64,000 nucleotides of DNA from Haliclona indistincta (taxonomy: Eukaryota > Porifera > Demospongiae > Haplosclerida > Chalinidae): assembly GCA_964017065.1 (NCBI GenBank), contig OZ024785.1, forward strand, positions 11,797,086-11,861,085, read 5' to 3'. The notes below the pieces were generated by a model, which was not told the DNA's origin, made no database searches, and saw only the letters and a list, made by a program, of their open reading frames with translations. Both the position numbers and the translations under genes were made by a program. Positions 39,475 to 49,947 of the stretch are shown piece by piece; position 1 is the stretch's first letter; each line of letters opens with the position of its first letter.

Positions 39475-40461
39475 CAAGACATCTCAAGCGGCTTACATTA
39501 ACCACGAGCAGGATGACCCAATAGTGAAGAAAGGTGTAGTGGATGGAAAGTACAAGTTTGTGTTTATATCTCCCGAGTCCTTGAGCATGCAGAAATATCA
39601 TGACATTCTTTTGAGCTCTCCGTTCAAGGAAAACCTGTGTCTTTTCGTGGTCGATAAAGCTCATTGCACTTTGTCAAGGTGAGTTTATTAAATCGCTGGC
39701 AAGCATGTTGATGCACCAGTTGAATGTTTTGAACAGCTTTGTTAATTGTCATACTTCTTGCAGGAGGGACTTTCGTCATCAATTTCAATTTTTAGACTAA
39801 GAATGGTCTATGGTCTCTACTGCTACCGTGATGGCATTGACAGCGACATGCAATTCCGTCAACATCACTGCCATAAAGCAAGAGTTGAGCACGGACAATT
39901 GCGAAACAATGTTATGGAGTCCTGACCGTTCCAATCTTTTCTGTCAACGACAGCACTACCACCTAAAAAATGAGGATTTTTTCGAGTTTCTTGAACCTGA
40001 GGTTTCTACGCTGACAACTCTTGGCATAAATACTCCAAGAAAATTTTTCTTGTGTAGAAATATCGAGTTGTTTGAATTCTATAGGGACAAACTAGGTGAC
40101 AAGTGTTTGGCAGTTGCTGACAATGATGATGAGCCATGCAATCGAATTATTTCTATGTACCATTCTCAATCTCCTCCTTCTGTAAAAAAAAGCAGTTTTT
40201 TCTCTCTCTCTCTGATCCTAATGGTGTTATCAGGCGCGTGTTTACCACACAATCAATCCCCATGCGGTGTGGCGCGTGTTTACCACACCGCATGGGGATT
40301 GATTGCCCCAACTGTATGTAAGTTATTCACTTCGGCCCTCCAAAATTTCTAGAGTGTTATTTGCAAGAAATTGGTAGAGCTGGAAAAGACAAATTGATGT
40401 CAAAAGTAACAATCCTTTTTTGCAGCCAACAGCTACAAGAAAGGTCTACGCTTAAATGTAT
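39475..40461 (+). pseudogene. RecQ-like helicase fragment with DEAH changed to DKAH
   Basis: FVFISPESLS (motif Ib region) and LFVVDKAHCTLSR are followed by a GT-AG intron of about 85 bases (GTGAGTTT to TTCTTGCAG), then RRDFRHQFQFLD, a stop, and VMALTATCNS (motif III). Next come PDRSNLFCQRQHYHL, GINTPRKFFLCRNIELFEFY and ISMYHSQSPPSVKK. A fold-back hairpin follows. Then VIHFGPPKFLECYLQEIGRA and GKDKL (motif VI) end at a TAA at 40461. The Walker B Glu is Lys (DKAH), which would abolish ATP hydrolysis. The N-terminal Walker A part is replaced by the truncated hAT. Confidence 0.78.
40250..40305. repeat. Perfect 23-bp fold-back hairpin inside the RecQ fragment
   Basis: The arms 40250-40272 and 40283-40305 (CAATCAATCCCCATGCGG...) are exact reverse complements around a 10-base loop. 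GCGCGTGTTTACCACAC also occurs as a direct repeat at 40234 and 40273. The hairpin separates motifs IV-V from motif VI of the RecQ fragment. Confidence 0.9.
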
Positions 40462-41145
40462 TACCTTCTAAAGTGATGCAAGTGAGTAGGAATTTTTTCC
40501 TTTGTCAATTAATCTATGTAATTGCAGCAACATGGCATGTCATAGTTGTCTACTTAAATGATTGACTAAATGACCGGAAACTTGGAGTGTCATGGTCGTC
40601 TACTTAAATGATTGACTACATGACTGGAAACTTGCCAAATCAGCAACAACACACATCTAATTGAAGGATCGACAATGGTTGACTTGACTTTATGAACTCT
40701 GACAAGGCGGATCACTGAAGGTCATAACTTAAAAGCTAATCTCAATGCGGACTCCAGCTCACTATCATCAAACAGTATTAAAACACTACCATTGCAAAAA
40801 CTGTGAGTTAATAAATTATTGTTTCTGTAGGATGACATCATGCCTGGTACTCAGCCACAACTCCTCAGTGAGATCCTGAAAAACAGAATGAGATGCTTCA
40901 AAAATGAGGTGAATTTTGATATAACATGTTGTTTAACATGATCATGTTAAACGGAGTTAATATTACTTAGGCCACTCCCCCTTTCTTTGGCGCATGCGCC
41001 ATAGTGCAGCAGACCACGCTGACTGACTTGACAACGAGGCGACAGTCCTCAGACCACGCTGACTGACTTGACAACAAGGAGACAGTCCTCAGACTGCTGT
41101 CTATATCTCACCTGTGACATCTGTCTATAGCAGACGCTCATCAGG
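40462..41145. repeat. Unassigned, with 40-bp tandem duplication
   Basis: AGACCACGCTGACTGACTTG begins two 40-base units at 41011-41050 and 41051-41090 with three differences. CATGGTCGTCTACTTAAATG is part of another near-duplicate at 40535-40625. A possible exon (MPGTQPQLLSEILKNRMR) lies at 40841-40907. No gene is supported. Confidence 0.5.
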
Positions 41146-41730
41146 ATGCCGAAAATGACGAAGCGTGGTCGGGGACGTGGGCGTGGACAGGCCGTCTCAA
41201 GCTCAGCTGCTGATCGTGGTCGTGTTATACCCGACCCACCAGCACCGGGACCCCTTGCCGCTGAGGACGTGGAGCTGCCTTTGACAGCCACCCAGATTTT
41301 GATCATTGTCCGTTCAGAGGTGGAGCGTTTAGTGCCGACGGGCTTCGGCTGACACTGCTACTTTATGTATGCATTTTTATGTGTACAGAACAAAAAGAAA
41401 AGGAAGTTGACATGGAGAGAGGCAAAAGACAGTGTATCAGCTGACACCTCCAGTAAAATAGGCCAGCTTATGCTATATCTAGTGGCAGCCCATTTCAAGA
41501 GATTTCAGTCAGTAAAAAACACAATATTCCAACTCCAATCCTTGGACTTTACATGAAAGATATGAAAGTAAGCATGTAAACCGCTAATCAGACTTAGTCA
41601 TGTGTGTGTTTGTTCATTGTTTAGTTTCAACAAGTCATTGCTGATATGTTCAGCACAGGTGATCCCATGGAATACAAGCTATCCCTGTATGTAACCCCTC
41701 CTGTTACAATTGGTGAAGGACTCTCTTAAG
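41146..41730 (+). CDS. Arg/Gly-rich ORF and following short exons, unknown
   Basis: MPKMTKRGRGRGRGQAVSSS and PDPPAPGPLAAEDVELPLTA end with VRSEVERLVPTGFG and a stop at 41352. The RG repeat and Pro-rich middle resemble the start of a nucleic-acid-binding or gag-like protein. Next come KKKRKLTWREAKDSVSADTS (41386 onward) and, after TTTAG, FQQVIADMFSTGDPMEY (41624 onward), possible exons. Function unknown. Confidence 0.35.
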
Positions 41731-42908
41731 TCCGTTGAGGTGTTACACAAATTTCTATCAATGAGCATTGAGAAAGGAGGAACCCAAGCAACCTGAGAAC
41801 TCTTGGGGATGGCTGACATAGCCCAGTAGCACTTATTCTGTCATTTATTTGTTTATTGAAAATTGACACCTACATAATTATTGCACTGAATCTAGTGTAG
41901 TGTATACAGTTATCCGACAGCTTCTGAGAGATCGTGCACAAAGAAAATTTTGAAGACCACGCCCATTGTGGGCAAAAATTAAGATAAAATTATACTAGCT
42001 GCGCCCACAAGCTGACATGTGGTTACCACAATTTGATAACTAGCTGACACAATACATCACAGTTTATTTTGTATTCATTTGTCTCTCCTTGGTCACACAA
42101 AGGCGTATACAACTTTTGATAACTGGGGGGGATAAAAAGGCACGCAAAGAGCGCCCAGAATTTTTTGCTAATTAACTATTCATGAGATGATGTTTTATGA
42201 CGTTTTCATCATGTCGTCTATGCCGATCTTGCGTTGGGCAAAGCGTAGACCACAACCACGACCACCCCAGCTCCACCAATCGAGTCTAGCAACACCTTAA
42301 ATACATACATACATACAAACTTAAATACATTGTTGTTCAAAAATTTTTCCTAATCCCAAAATCTGGGGGGCTTCAGCCCCCCCAGCCCCTACCTTGCCTA
42401 CACCCTTGTCACAATAATTAGTACAGCAGATAAGTGCAGAAATTTTACATGATTGTGCTCTTCGATGATACAAGCATAGAATTTTGCATGCAGTTAGAGT
42501 ATGACCTAAGGGAATAAAATAGCTATAGGGACATCTCAGATTATTTCCGTGAATAAAAATAATAGGTATTTTAATTAACGAAAATTAATTAAATGAAATT
42601 CATTCAATTAAAACAGTATAGTAAGATTTTGCACATAATTCTTGTCGAATATGTTTTAGTGTATGAGTGCACTTCTAGCTGCATATTAATAAGTCCAAAA
42701 CAGGCATAGTAGCATGTTTACGCTTCACACCGACACCCCAAAAATATTAAAACATACAGTTTTAGAATCCCATGTGCTCTGCCACATGCTGGGACAGTAG
42801 CAAGACACAGATAAGATTCTTTCAAGTAATAATTGGTTTATAGTTGTCACAAATCTTATTAGTAAATCTTTCCTGGATCTTTCTGTACTTTAGTGCATTT
42901 AAGTAACA
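41731..42908. other. Non-coding stretch with simple repeats
   Basis: It contains ATACATACATACATACA (42300-42317) and a G-run/C-run hairpin GGGGGGCTTCAGCCCCCC (42365-42382). No gene is seen. Confidence 0.5.
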
Positions 42909-43469
42909 ATGGATAATACTGATAGAATGTTCAATGTGCACCAACAAACGCAAGATATTCCGATACAGCCAGTGACTGACTGGACAGAATGTATTATCTG
43001 CCAGAAGGCAACAACAGAAGTGTTAAGATTCCCAGCAGAGTCTAAACGTGGCACACAAGGAGCAGGATACCAGAATCATGCTGATCTTCTTCAGGGGTTT
43101 CATAAGGCTGGAGAGCTGCCAAAAAGCTTAGATTTGTCTAGACTTGATGATGGAGGAGGCATTGAGGCAACATTAAATGAGCACAAGGCAAAGTGGCATG
43201 AATTGTGCAGACTCCTACATAACAGAACTATGCTTCAACGAGTAGAAAAGAGAAAATTGCTGCCATCAGAATATGACGATTCTAATTCTTGTAGCAGTTC
43301 AAAGTTACTCATCGAAGTATGGAATGTGGCAGAACTTCAATTTAAACATGCTATTTCTGTGGTAAAACACGTTATTTTTTCGTCCAATTATTTTTGCAGA
43401 TTTGAACCAATTTTATTGATAATCCTTAGCAAATGCCCAAGAAAGCTCATGAAAATGCAACATTTTTGA
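42909..43469 (+). CDS. Zinc-binding multi-copy protein, ESKR..GAGY motif
   Basis: MDNTDRMFNVHQQTQDIPIQ begins the frame. WTECIICQKATTEVLRFPAE, SKRGTQGAGYQNHADLLQGF and ALPKSLDLSRLDDG-like sequence (GELPKSLDLSRLDDGGG) lead to KAKWHELCRLLHNRTMLQR. This Cys-x2-Cys plus HELCR pattern and order are typical of N-terminal exons of uncharacterised multi-copy cnidarian and sponge proteins that end in a CXC domain, which here lies at 44098-44457. The conserved part ends about 43300 (SSSKL). The rest to 43469 is probably intron read-through. Role unknown; I infer a mobile-element gene. Confidence 0.5.
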   Translation: MDNTDRMFNVHQQTQDIPIQPVTDWTECIICQKATTEVLRFPAESKRGTQGAGYQNHADLLQGFHKAGELPKSLDLSRLDDGGGIEATLNEHKAKWHELCRLLHNRTMLQRVEKRKLLPSEYDDSNSCSSSKLLIEVWNVAELQFKHAISVVKHVIFSSNYFCRFEPILLIILSKCPRKLMKMQHF

Positions 43470-43486
43470 CTATCGCCACCTAAATT

Positions 43487-43730
43487 TAGGCATCCTACCA
43501 TGCCTAAATTTAGGCTGTCTCAAGCAGCTTTGTCCAAATTTGGGCTAATATCAAGCACCGCACCTAAATTAAGGCAACTTTGCTGATGTTCAGACAATAC
43601 CACCTACATTTAGGTGCCATTGCTAAATTATTTTTGATGATTTTGAAAGACTTTGCAAACGTCAACCACCTAAATTTAGGTGGCCTAAAATACTTTTTAA
43701 GTGGAGGCACCTAAATTTAGGTGGCGAGAG
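43487..43730. repeat. Array of CCTAAATTTAGG palindromes
   Basis: Seven palindromic boxes in 240 bases: four perfect CCTAAATTTAGG cores and three variants (CCAAATTTGG, CCTAAATTAAGG, CCTACATTTAGG). Several extend to CCACCTAAATTTAGGTGG. Spacings are irregular (20-100 bases). A second array is at 46427-46552. Confidence 0.85.
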
Positions 43731-43874
43731 TCAAACTTTATTCAAAGTGCATCAGCCACGTACACAATGCGCTCACAAGGCAGCAGGAATTAGTTGGCTC
43801 ACAGCAAACACAAAGAAAGCTCGTGAAAAGGTTGAGACAGACACCGGCAGTAGATACACAAAGCTAAATCTATT

Positions 43875-43992
43875 GCCTTACCGCATCGATTTACCATTAT
43901 AGATCCTATGTACAATCATTTTCTAGGTACTGCGAAACACGTAATGAAGAATATTTGGCTTAAGAATGATTTTATCCAGAATCAAAAGTAAT
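43875..43992 (+). pseudogene. CMC/Plavaka-like transposase fragment
   Basis: LPYRIDLPFIIDPMYNHFLG and TAKHVMKNIWLKNDFIQNQK, then TAA. It is the same D.M.N.FLGTAKH motif as in blocks A and A' but a clearly different copy. Confidence 0.65.
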
Positions 43993-44097
43993 GAGAAAAT
44001 TCATGGTGTCGTAGAAAATGCGCATGTTCCGTCATCTGTTGGTAGGTTACCTATTAAAATACTGTCTGGGTTCTCCGACTTCACTGCTGACTGACCA

Positions 44098-44457
44098 ATG
44101 GAAAATTGGTCTCCATTATTTTCCCTGGTTAGTCTGTACGACATCTTGCCAGCTGAGCATAGAAAAAGCCAGAAAAAGCTCTTTGCCAAGACAACTTCGG
44201 TTCAAAGGATACCACCCACGTATGCTGCACTACAGCAACATGTTCAGAGGGCCGTCTATCAAGGTGGACATGTTTGGGGTAATGTGGTTTGTTCAGATCC
44301 CAAGATCCCTTCTCCAAATCATTGGGGATGGAAAAAGACAGATTGTGGGATTTATCAACCATTCTGGACCACCCTTGAAGAGGCATCCAAGACATGCTAC
44401 GAACTGATATCTTGTGGTTGCAAGAAGGGGTGCAGGACTAACTGCAAGTGCAAATAA
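44098..44457 (+). CDS. CXC (tesmin/TSO1-like) domain protein C terminus
   Basis: LPAEHRKSQKKLFAKTTSVQ, IPPTYAALQQHVQRAVYQGG, VVCSDPKIPSPNHWGWKKTD and ELISCGCKKGCRTNCKCK before a TAA. Beyond it, TALCKCEGECPIN continues in frame. The cysteine cluster C.C..GC...C.C resembles the tesmin/TSO1 CXC DNA-binding fold. The PPT..AL..H..RA pattern recurs as the last exon of uncharacterised multi-copy invertebrate genes. It probably pairs with the exon at 42909. Confidence 0.55.
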   Translation: MENWSPLFSLVSLYDILPAEHRKSQKKLFAKTTSVQRIPPTYAALQQHVQRAVYQGGHVWGNVVCSDPKIPSPNHWGWKKTDCGIYQPFWTTLEEASKTCYELISCGCKKGCRTNCKCK

Positions 44458-46070
44458 TCTGGACTTAAAAGTACTGCTCTTTGCAAATGTGAAGGAGAAT
44501 GTCCTATAAACTAATCAATATGAATTTAATAATATTTCTTTTACACCAATTATTTAAAATTAATATTAATTAAAAATTGCTGATATAATGTACAATTGCG
44601 ACCGCCTCCATATCTAATTTTTTTCACAAGGTCTTACTCTATAAGTGTGCCAAGTTTGGTGCGTTTTTTATAAAGTGCACAATAGGTTAGATATGCCGCA
44701 ACAAAGGCTATCAAGATAGCAATGAGAGAGACATACGCCAACCGGCGTCAGTGGATTGTGAAAGAGAAGCCAATGGTCTCAGCAGCTATTGATTATTATC
44801 CCTGCTTGGGAAAGGCAAAATGGGTGAGTCTCTACATTTCCTTGTAGAGGTTGAAATTTAACTCCTGTGCAGCCTGCATGCTTAAATAAATTCTATGCAA
44901 AGTTAAATGTGTTTATTCTATATCCATTTGATATAGTTAATACAGGAGTTACAGTTAATCACTGGTGTAAAAGAAATGATGGAGACATGAAAGCAACAGA
45001 GAGATGATACGTTGGTCTAGTTTAAAACAACTGGGTCGAGAAAGATTAAAAGCAAATTGTCTAAGATTGAACATGAAATTGCCTTGTATCCAAACCACAG
45101 TGAAGGTGATTAATTTTTTACTATGCTACCTCGTAACAAAAGCATGTAATACACCTCTCTGTGTGCCTCGACAGCTAGTCACTGGTACATAACATGCTGG
45201 TCTTTAGTGCAGGTCAGTATGGATACGTACCATAATAATGGTACAATATCCTTACTGATGATCAAGAACACCCCTGTACCAGTGGATGAGGAAAAGTGTT
45301 TTGAATTTGTTAGGCTAGATAAAACTTAACAGTGATAATGATATTCACAAATCATGTAATGAGATTCATAACTAAAATTAGTGACATCGCTGGCACCAAA
45401 ATCAAGATCATCATCCATCCATTCAAATAAAAATAATGTTTGTTAAGTCCCAAGTTACTTAGGACAGTCCTGGGATTCATGAGTGGATGCATCTCGACTA
45501 CCTAAACAACTAGCGTCAAACTATGAAGAATGAAATCTCAGTAGCAGGAAGTCACAGTTTACACACTCTTTCAACTACAATTTCAAAATCAAAAGTACCG
45601 AAATAACAGAACCTGCCAGTAAACGCCCAAAAATTGAATTTTCAAAAGCTGTTTCTGAGAAGGATTGTATTACTGTTTTAATATTATTGTGAGAGGTATC
45701 GCCCTAGTTATATAATCCCATGCATTGATTTTTTAAATCACTTTCAGCAATTTTGTCATGTCTGAGAATGGGAAGGCTGAATTGCATCTACCGAAGTGTA
45801 ATACCGAGAAAGATACTTATGGTCGATTGAATTATTGAACAGCAGGTCAGGTCAGGTCAGAAGATCAATATAAAAACAATAACAATATTATTATTATTAC
45901 ATTTAGTTACAATAGCCTTTTCTTCTAAATAACTTTACTCATAATTATGGCCTTTGGCATCTGGCCATACTGGTAAGTTCAATACACCCAGTCTGCAACA
46001 GTACAATAATAATAATAAAATTAATATTACAATTGTATTGTTATTCCCTTGGTATCATTCTTTGTAGCAA
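44458..46070 (+). other. Sparse region with a possible exon
   Basis: One AG/GT-bounded exon at 44691-44823 encodes YAATKAIKIAMRETYANRRQ and WIVKEKPMVSAAIDYYP. This is like the R..I......V..I...YP.L motif of SAM-like uncharacterised proteins. 45755-45836 has MSENGKAELHLPKCNTEKDT. GGTCA is repeated four times at 45846-45860. Otherwise A+T-rich with no gene. Confidence 0.35.
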
Positions 46071-46285
46071 AATATGCGAGGAGCAATCCTGATGCCAAAA
46101 CCAGACTTTAATGCAACTTTAAATCTTGTTTGCAAGCACAGTATGATGGAAAACCTACTGAAGACGAATGGAAAGTCGTTGAAAAGGAAGGCAGTCAAGC
46201 CATTTGTGGGTCAGGCGAAGTTTATTGCAATTTTATTTGGAAGCATAGAAAAGCAGGGTGCTGAGTCTATATGTTTCGTTTAAAA
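46071..46285 (+). pseudogene. Exon fragment, YDGKPTEDEW
   Basis: CLQAQYDGKPTEDEWKVVEK and EGSQAICGSGEVYCNFIWKH, then TGA. The preceding bases after TTTGTAG read in another frame. It resembles an exon of uncharacterised transposon proteins (YDG.PT..E...V...G..AIC). Confidence 0.3.
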
Positions 46286-46343
46286 TTGTCGAACGTGTGT
46301 ATGCCAGAAAAACTAATCGTGTACAGCAATCTGTACTGAGGTG

Positions 46344-46432
46344 CAAGTGAAATTCAGTCCTATGTGCAAGAGACTGGTCGTGCTGGTCGAGACGGCTTGC
46401 AAGCAATGGCTCTCTTACTTCGAAAGCCTAAA
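46344..46432 (+). pseudogene. RecQ-like helicase motif VI fragment
   Basis: GASEIQSYVQETGRAGRDGL then QAMALLLRK. This is unmistakably RecQ motif VI but from a third copy, distinct from 2533-3332 and 39475-40461. Nothing else of the gene is nearby. Confidence 0.75.
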
Positions 46433-46552
46433 TTTGCCTAAATTTAGGTAGCACAACTTTGTCATATGCCTAAATTTAGGCAGCACAAGCTTGAAACTTG
46501 AAGCTGCCTAAATTTAGCACTAGCTTGAAGCTGCCTAAATTTAGGCAGCACA
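46427..46552. repeat. Second array of CCTAAATTTAGG palindromes
   Basis: Four to five boxes in 125 bases, three with an intact CCTAAATTTAGG core. They are linked by the recurring AGCTTGAAGCTGCC and GGCAGCACAA. It begins directly at the end of the RecQ motif VI fragment. Confidence 0.85.
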
Positions 46553-46567
46553 ATCATTACTTCTATA

Positions 46568-46675
46568 GGTGCAGTTGCCATTGCAGCCATACAGTGTGAG
46601 AGAAACGTTGTGGTCATCACTGAAGAAGTCGAGCCTCGCAGACTCTTGCCGAGTTTTTATCAAAGGCTGCAGTAG
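46568..46675 (+). pseudogene. SAM-dependent DNA methylase-like fragment
   Basis: GAVAIAAIQCERNVVVITEE then VEPRRLLPSFYQRLQ and TAG. G.(A/T)AIAA...(G/E)R.V...E resembles motif I of N6/N4-type DNA methylases, after an AG acceptor. It is too short to be sure. Confidence 0.35.
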
Positions 46676-48373
46676 ATAGCAAAGAATAACTAACTAGTAT
46701 CAACATTATCTATCAAAATCATTATTATTTTAGTTCCTGTTTTGAACAGTGTGTTAAAAAGCATTGTTTCTAAAGCAAAAATATTATCAATAAAGAATTG
46801 GCCATTCTTTCAGCAATAAAACTAAAGAATCAATAAAAAATAGGTGCAATTTAACCAAAAAAAATAATAAAAAATGTGTTATAGTTGGTCACACCAAATT
46901 TGCTCCAGATTGGTGTTTTGGTCTTCTAAAAAACAGAGGTTCCGCCATTCCAAAGTAGATTGCCTATGTTTAAACTTACTGTGAGCATTATCACTCATAC
47001 TGTCTATCTAAAAATTTATTTATAATTTTTCTACAATTTTTTTCAAAAATATCCTCCCTTTCTACCTTAAGAACGAATTATTAGCCCAAAAGGCAAGCTC
47101 AAAAATTCCAATGGTCATTACTCTGTATTCGTTTTTACACAGGTTGCTGTTAGTATGGTCCGTTTACACCCGTATAGAATCTACTGTTGACTCGGTTAGT
47201 TTGAACTTCAAAATTACCAAGAATTTTTTATCTATTGATTGTAATTTACAGATCAAAAACACGGTGTCTAATCTTTCCAAAGATGCTAGTGAATTCAAAC
47301 GTCTGAAACATTCGGTTTTTATAGCGCATACTGGTTGTCCTCCAAAAGTCAACGAACAGAACAATAAATGCAATGGTAATATTATTACCATGTGTAATAT
47401 AATGTAGCCGTGTTGTGGGAACACGTTCAACAAAAATTGTGGGAATCAAATCTGTTTTTTTAGTTACCAATAATTTTTCTGATCATGCGATAATTAACAA
47501 GTGTTTGTACCCATTGGTACTTCATGGTAGTAACCAACTGCTGCAATCAGCTTCTTCTGGGTTGCTATAGCTGTTATACGAGAGCAACAGATGACAGCTT
47601 CACTTGCCCACTTCGCAGAAACGAGGAAGTGGCAACATTCCCACTAAAAGGCTTCGATCAACTGACCCTCAGTGTTCCACTGAGAATGAAAACTGATATG
47701 ATCAATTTCGGTGCTGCTTGCTTTCTTATTTGCTTTCTTATTTATTCACAAACCCTCAGTTATCTATGCTTGTAAATCATATCACCATGTAGACTGACAT
47801 GTATCCACTTGAATCTGCTTATGGACTTTGTACTTATTCACTAACCCTCACTGAAATCTGTTGAGTCATCATTAGAATCATGTGAATGGTGTGATGCTTT
47901 CCAATCACCATCATTCCAACAGCTTTGTTTGAGTTCTTGACATTGCATGTCTCCTACATGTACTCGGGAAAGATAGTGCAGTAGCTTTAACGTCAAGAAG
48001 ACCAAGAGTTGGGAGAGGCCGAATAGGCAGTGTGCAGTTCATGAAAGACTTGCGACCGTCAGTAACTCAACCACGACTCAACCACGTCCCTTGCGATATA
48101 AATACATGTACACTTCTCTTCAATATAAACTGTGTAATCATATTTTTAAAGTTAATTGTACATTCAAGACAAATAAAATTTTGTTGAGGCAATCTGTTAT
48201 CATCATCCAAATGATACAATACAATTAGCTCATGCAACCAACTTTAGGCCTAAAGTGTTAAATCTTAACCGCAGCAGTCAATGCATGTAACTACATCATG
48301 TAGTGATACCGTTTTGAATGACAAGTAACATAATTATCTGATAGTTCAAGGAAGTAGATAGCTATAAAAGATT
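46676..48373. other. A+T-rich stretch with a DUF7869-like scrap
   Basis: 46878-46959 encodes VGHTKFAPDWCFGLLKNRG, the same motif as at 14570. Frames at 47111-47407 and 47524-47775 lack motifs. 48095-48180 has a TATAAATA box and AATAAA, possibly LTR-like or a gene edge. No other feature. Confidence 0.45.
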
Positions 48374-48510
48374 ATCACTATCTTGAAAGTGATATTTCAA
48401 TCTTGTCGTCGTTTGGCACGGACAAAGAAGTTTCACTTAATGAAGCCTTCAAGCAGCAGTACAAGTCAGCTATACATCTACAGTACTTCACACACTGTAG
48501 AGACAATGTC
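48374..48510 (+). pseudogene. MULE-like transposase fragment
   Basis: SILSSFGTDKEVSLNEAFKQ, YKSAIHLQYFTHCRDNVKRK. It matches the catalytic-Asp segment (FGTDGE.AL..AF...FP.A..L.C..H...N...KL) of MULE-like transposases in invertebrates. The Gly after Asp is Lys. A TGA follows. Confidence 0.55.
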
Positions 48511-49900
48511 AAACGAAAGCTATGAGAGCTGCGAGTACCTGTTTATTGTACTTAATACAGTTTGTAAATTATTGCATTTAACACACACAAGCAAAAATTA
48601 CGAAGTTAGTTACGAAGCTCCATTACGGAAGACAGCAGCTCCATTACGGAAAATGATATTGAACCTGTTGGCTTTGAAGTCGAAGATGGATCTAAGATGG
48701 AGGAGAGATTGGAAGAGAAAGTGAAAGGAAGTCTAGATCAAAGCAGGCACTATAGGCATGGCCTCATCCACAGATTGACATCTGTGGTAAAGGAGAAACA
48801 ACTGATGAATTTCATTAAAGACATAATGCAAATACTAGACTTATTGCACTTATTGTTGCCAGCCAGTTTCAGTTCACTTGACCTTGTATCATGCTAATCT
48901 TGTATCACATAGTCTAATACATAACCCATAATCAAGGTCAGAGGAAATTGTGCTATAGACTTAGTAACTATCACATAATTATTTCAAGTTGAATTTTTGG
49001 TGTGTCCTTGTTATTATTTTATACCTGACTTCTTTCTCAATGTTGAACGATACACCAGGCATGCTGTGAAGCATTGTTACTCAAATAATTAAGTGTTGGT
49101 CCTGGTGTGAATTGCTACTGCATAAATTATAGCACAGTAAAGTATTGTGATTCTTAATTTTGTAGCCCAGGAAATTTGTAACGTTTGGCAAACACGCCGC
49201 CTTGGCAGTCGAGTATTCTTTCGCCAATGGTTTCGCAAAAAGTGTGATGTTTCATTTGCTAAATACTGCTCAAGAAAGTTGGCTATGTCGCAACCATTTC
49301 CGTATCATTCACATGTAAGTTTACTTACGAATATGATGCTTTTTATGTTATTAATGATTTCAGGTATAATCCTGGAACTTATCACGAGATAGGTGGTGTT
49401 GATATCATGTTGAGGAGAGATGACGATCTTGAATTTTTTGTTAGAGTAAGTTATTGTAGCATGCATACAAAATTCAAGCAAGGTGGCACACGTATACACA
49501 TGCAGTACCATCCAGAGACAAATGACAAATGCAGTCGCAGCACTCTTGAAGATCATGCTGGTACTACTAAGCGTAGTGGCAGCTAGTGTAGTAGCATGCG
49601 CGCTAGCACGACTACTAATCGCATTCTACTTTTTGAGTGCGATTAGAGTAGAGAATCAATTATCGTGTGGCATGCTTGGCCGAGGATGTGATAGTTATTA
49701 TTGGTGTTCATGGGGTGGAAAAGCACTTTTCCAGTTCCCCATATGGAACTGCAGTCACGAAGGATCACACTGTACTTGTAGCCGAACGTGGAGATAATTC
49801 TCTTCTAGTATTACGACAGAAGCCCAGCAACAAATGTCTGGTTGCACTTTTAACATAACCTTGAAAATGTGACAGTTCTCATGTTATAATCTCCTTCATC
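48511..49900 (+). other. Unassigned, possible worn exons
   Basis: After a TTTTGTAG acceptor, KFVTFGKHAALAVEYSFANG and FHLLNTAQESWLCRNHFR (49168-49315, before GTAAGT) look like an exon. YNPGTYHEIGGVDIMLRRDD (49364-49445, before GTAAGT) could be the next. 49667-49800 reads VIVIIGVHGVEKHFSSS. The family is unknown. The rest is non-coding. Confidence 0.3.
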
Positions 49901-49947
49901 TCTCTGTACCACTAGGCCCTGCGAAGCAGACGAAGCAGGGTATTTCA

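Noticed and set aside
43487..43730. CRISPR-like array
   Set aside because: Repeats are 12-base palindromes of variable extent with irregular spacers in eukaryotic DNA; no cas genes and no constant repeat length.
48090..48180. Long terminal repeat of a retrotransposon
   Set aside because: A TATAAATA box and AATAAA are present, but no TG...CA borders or second copy were found.
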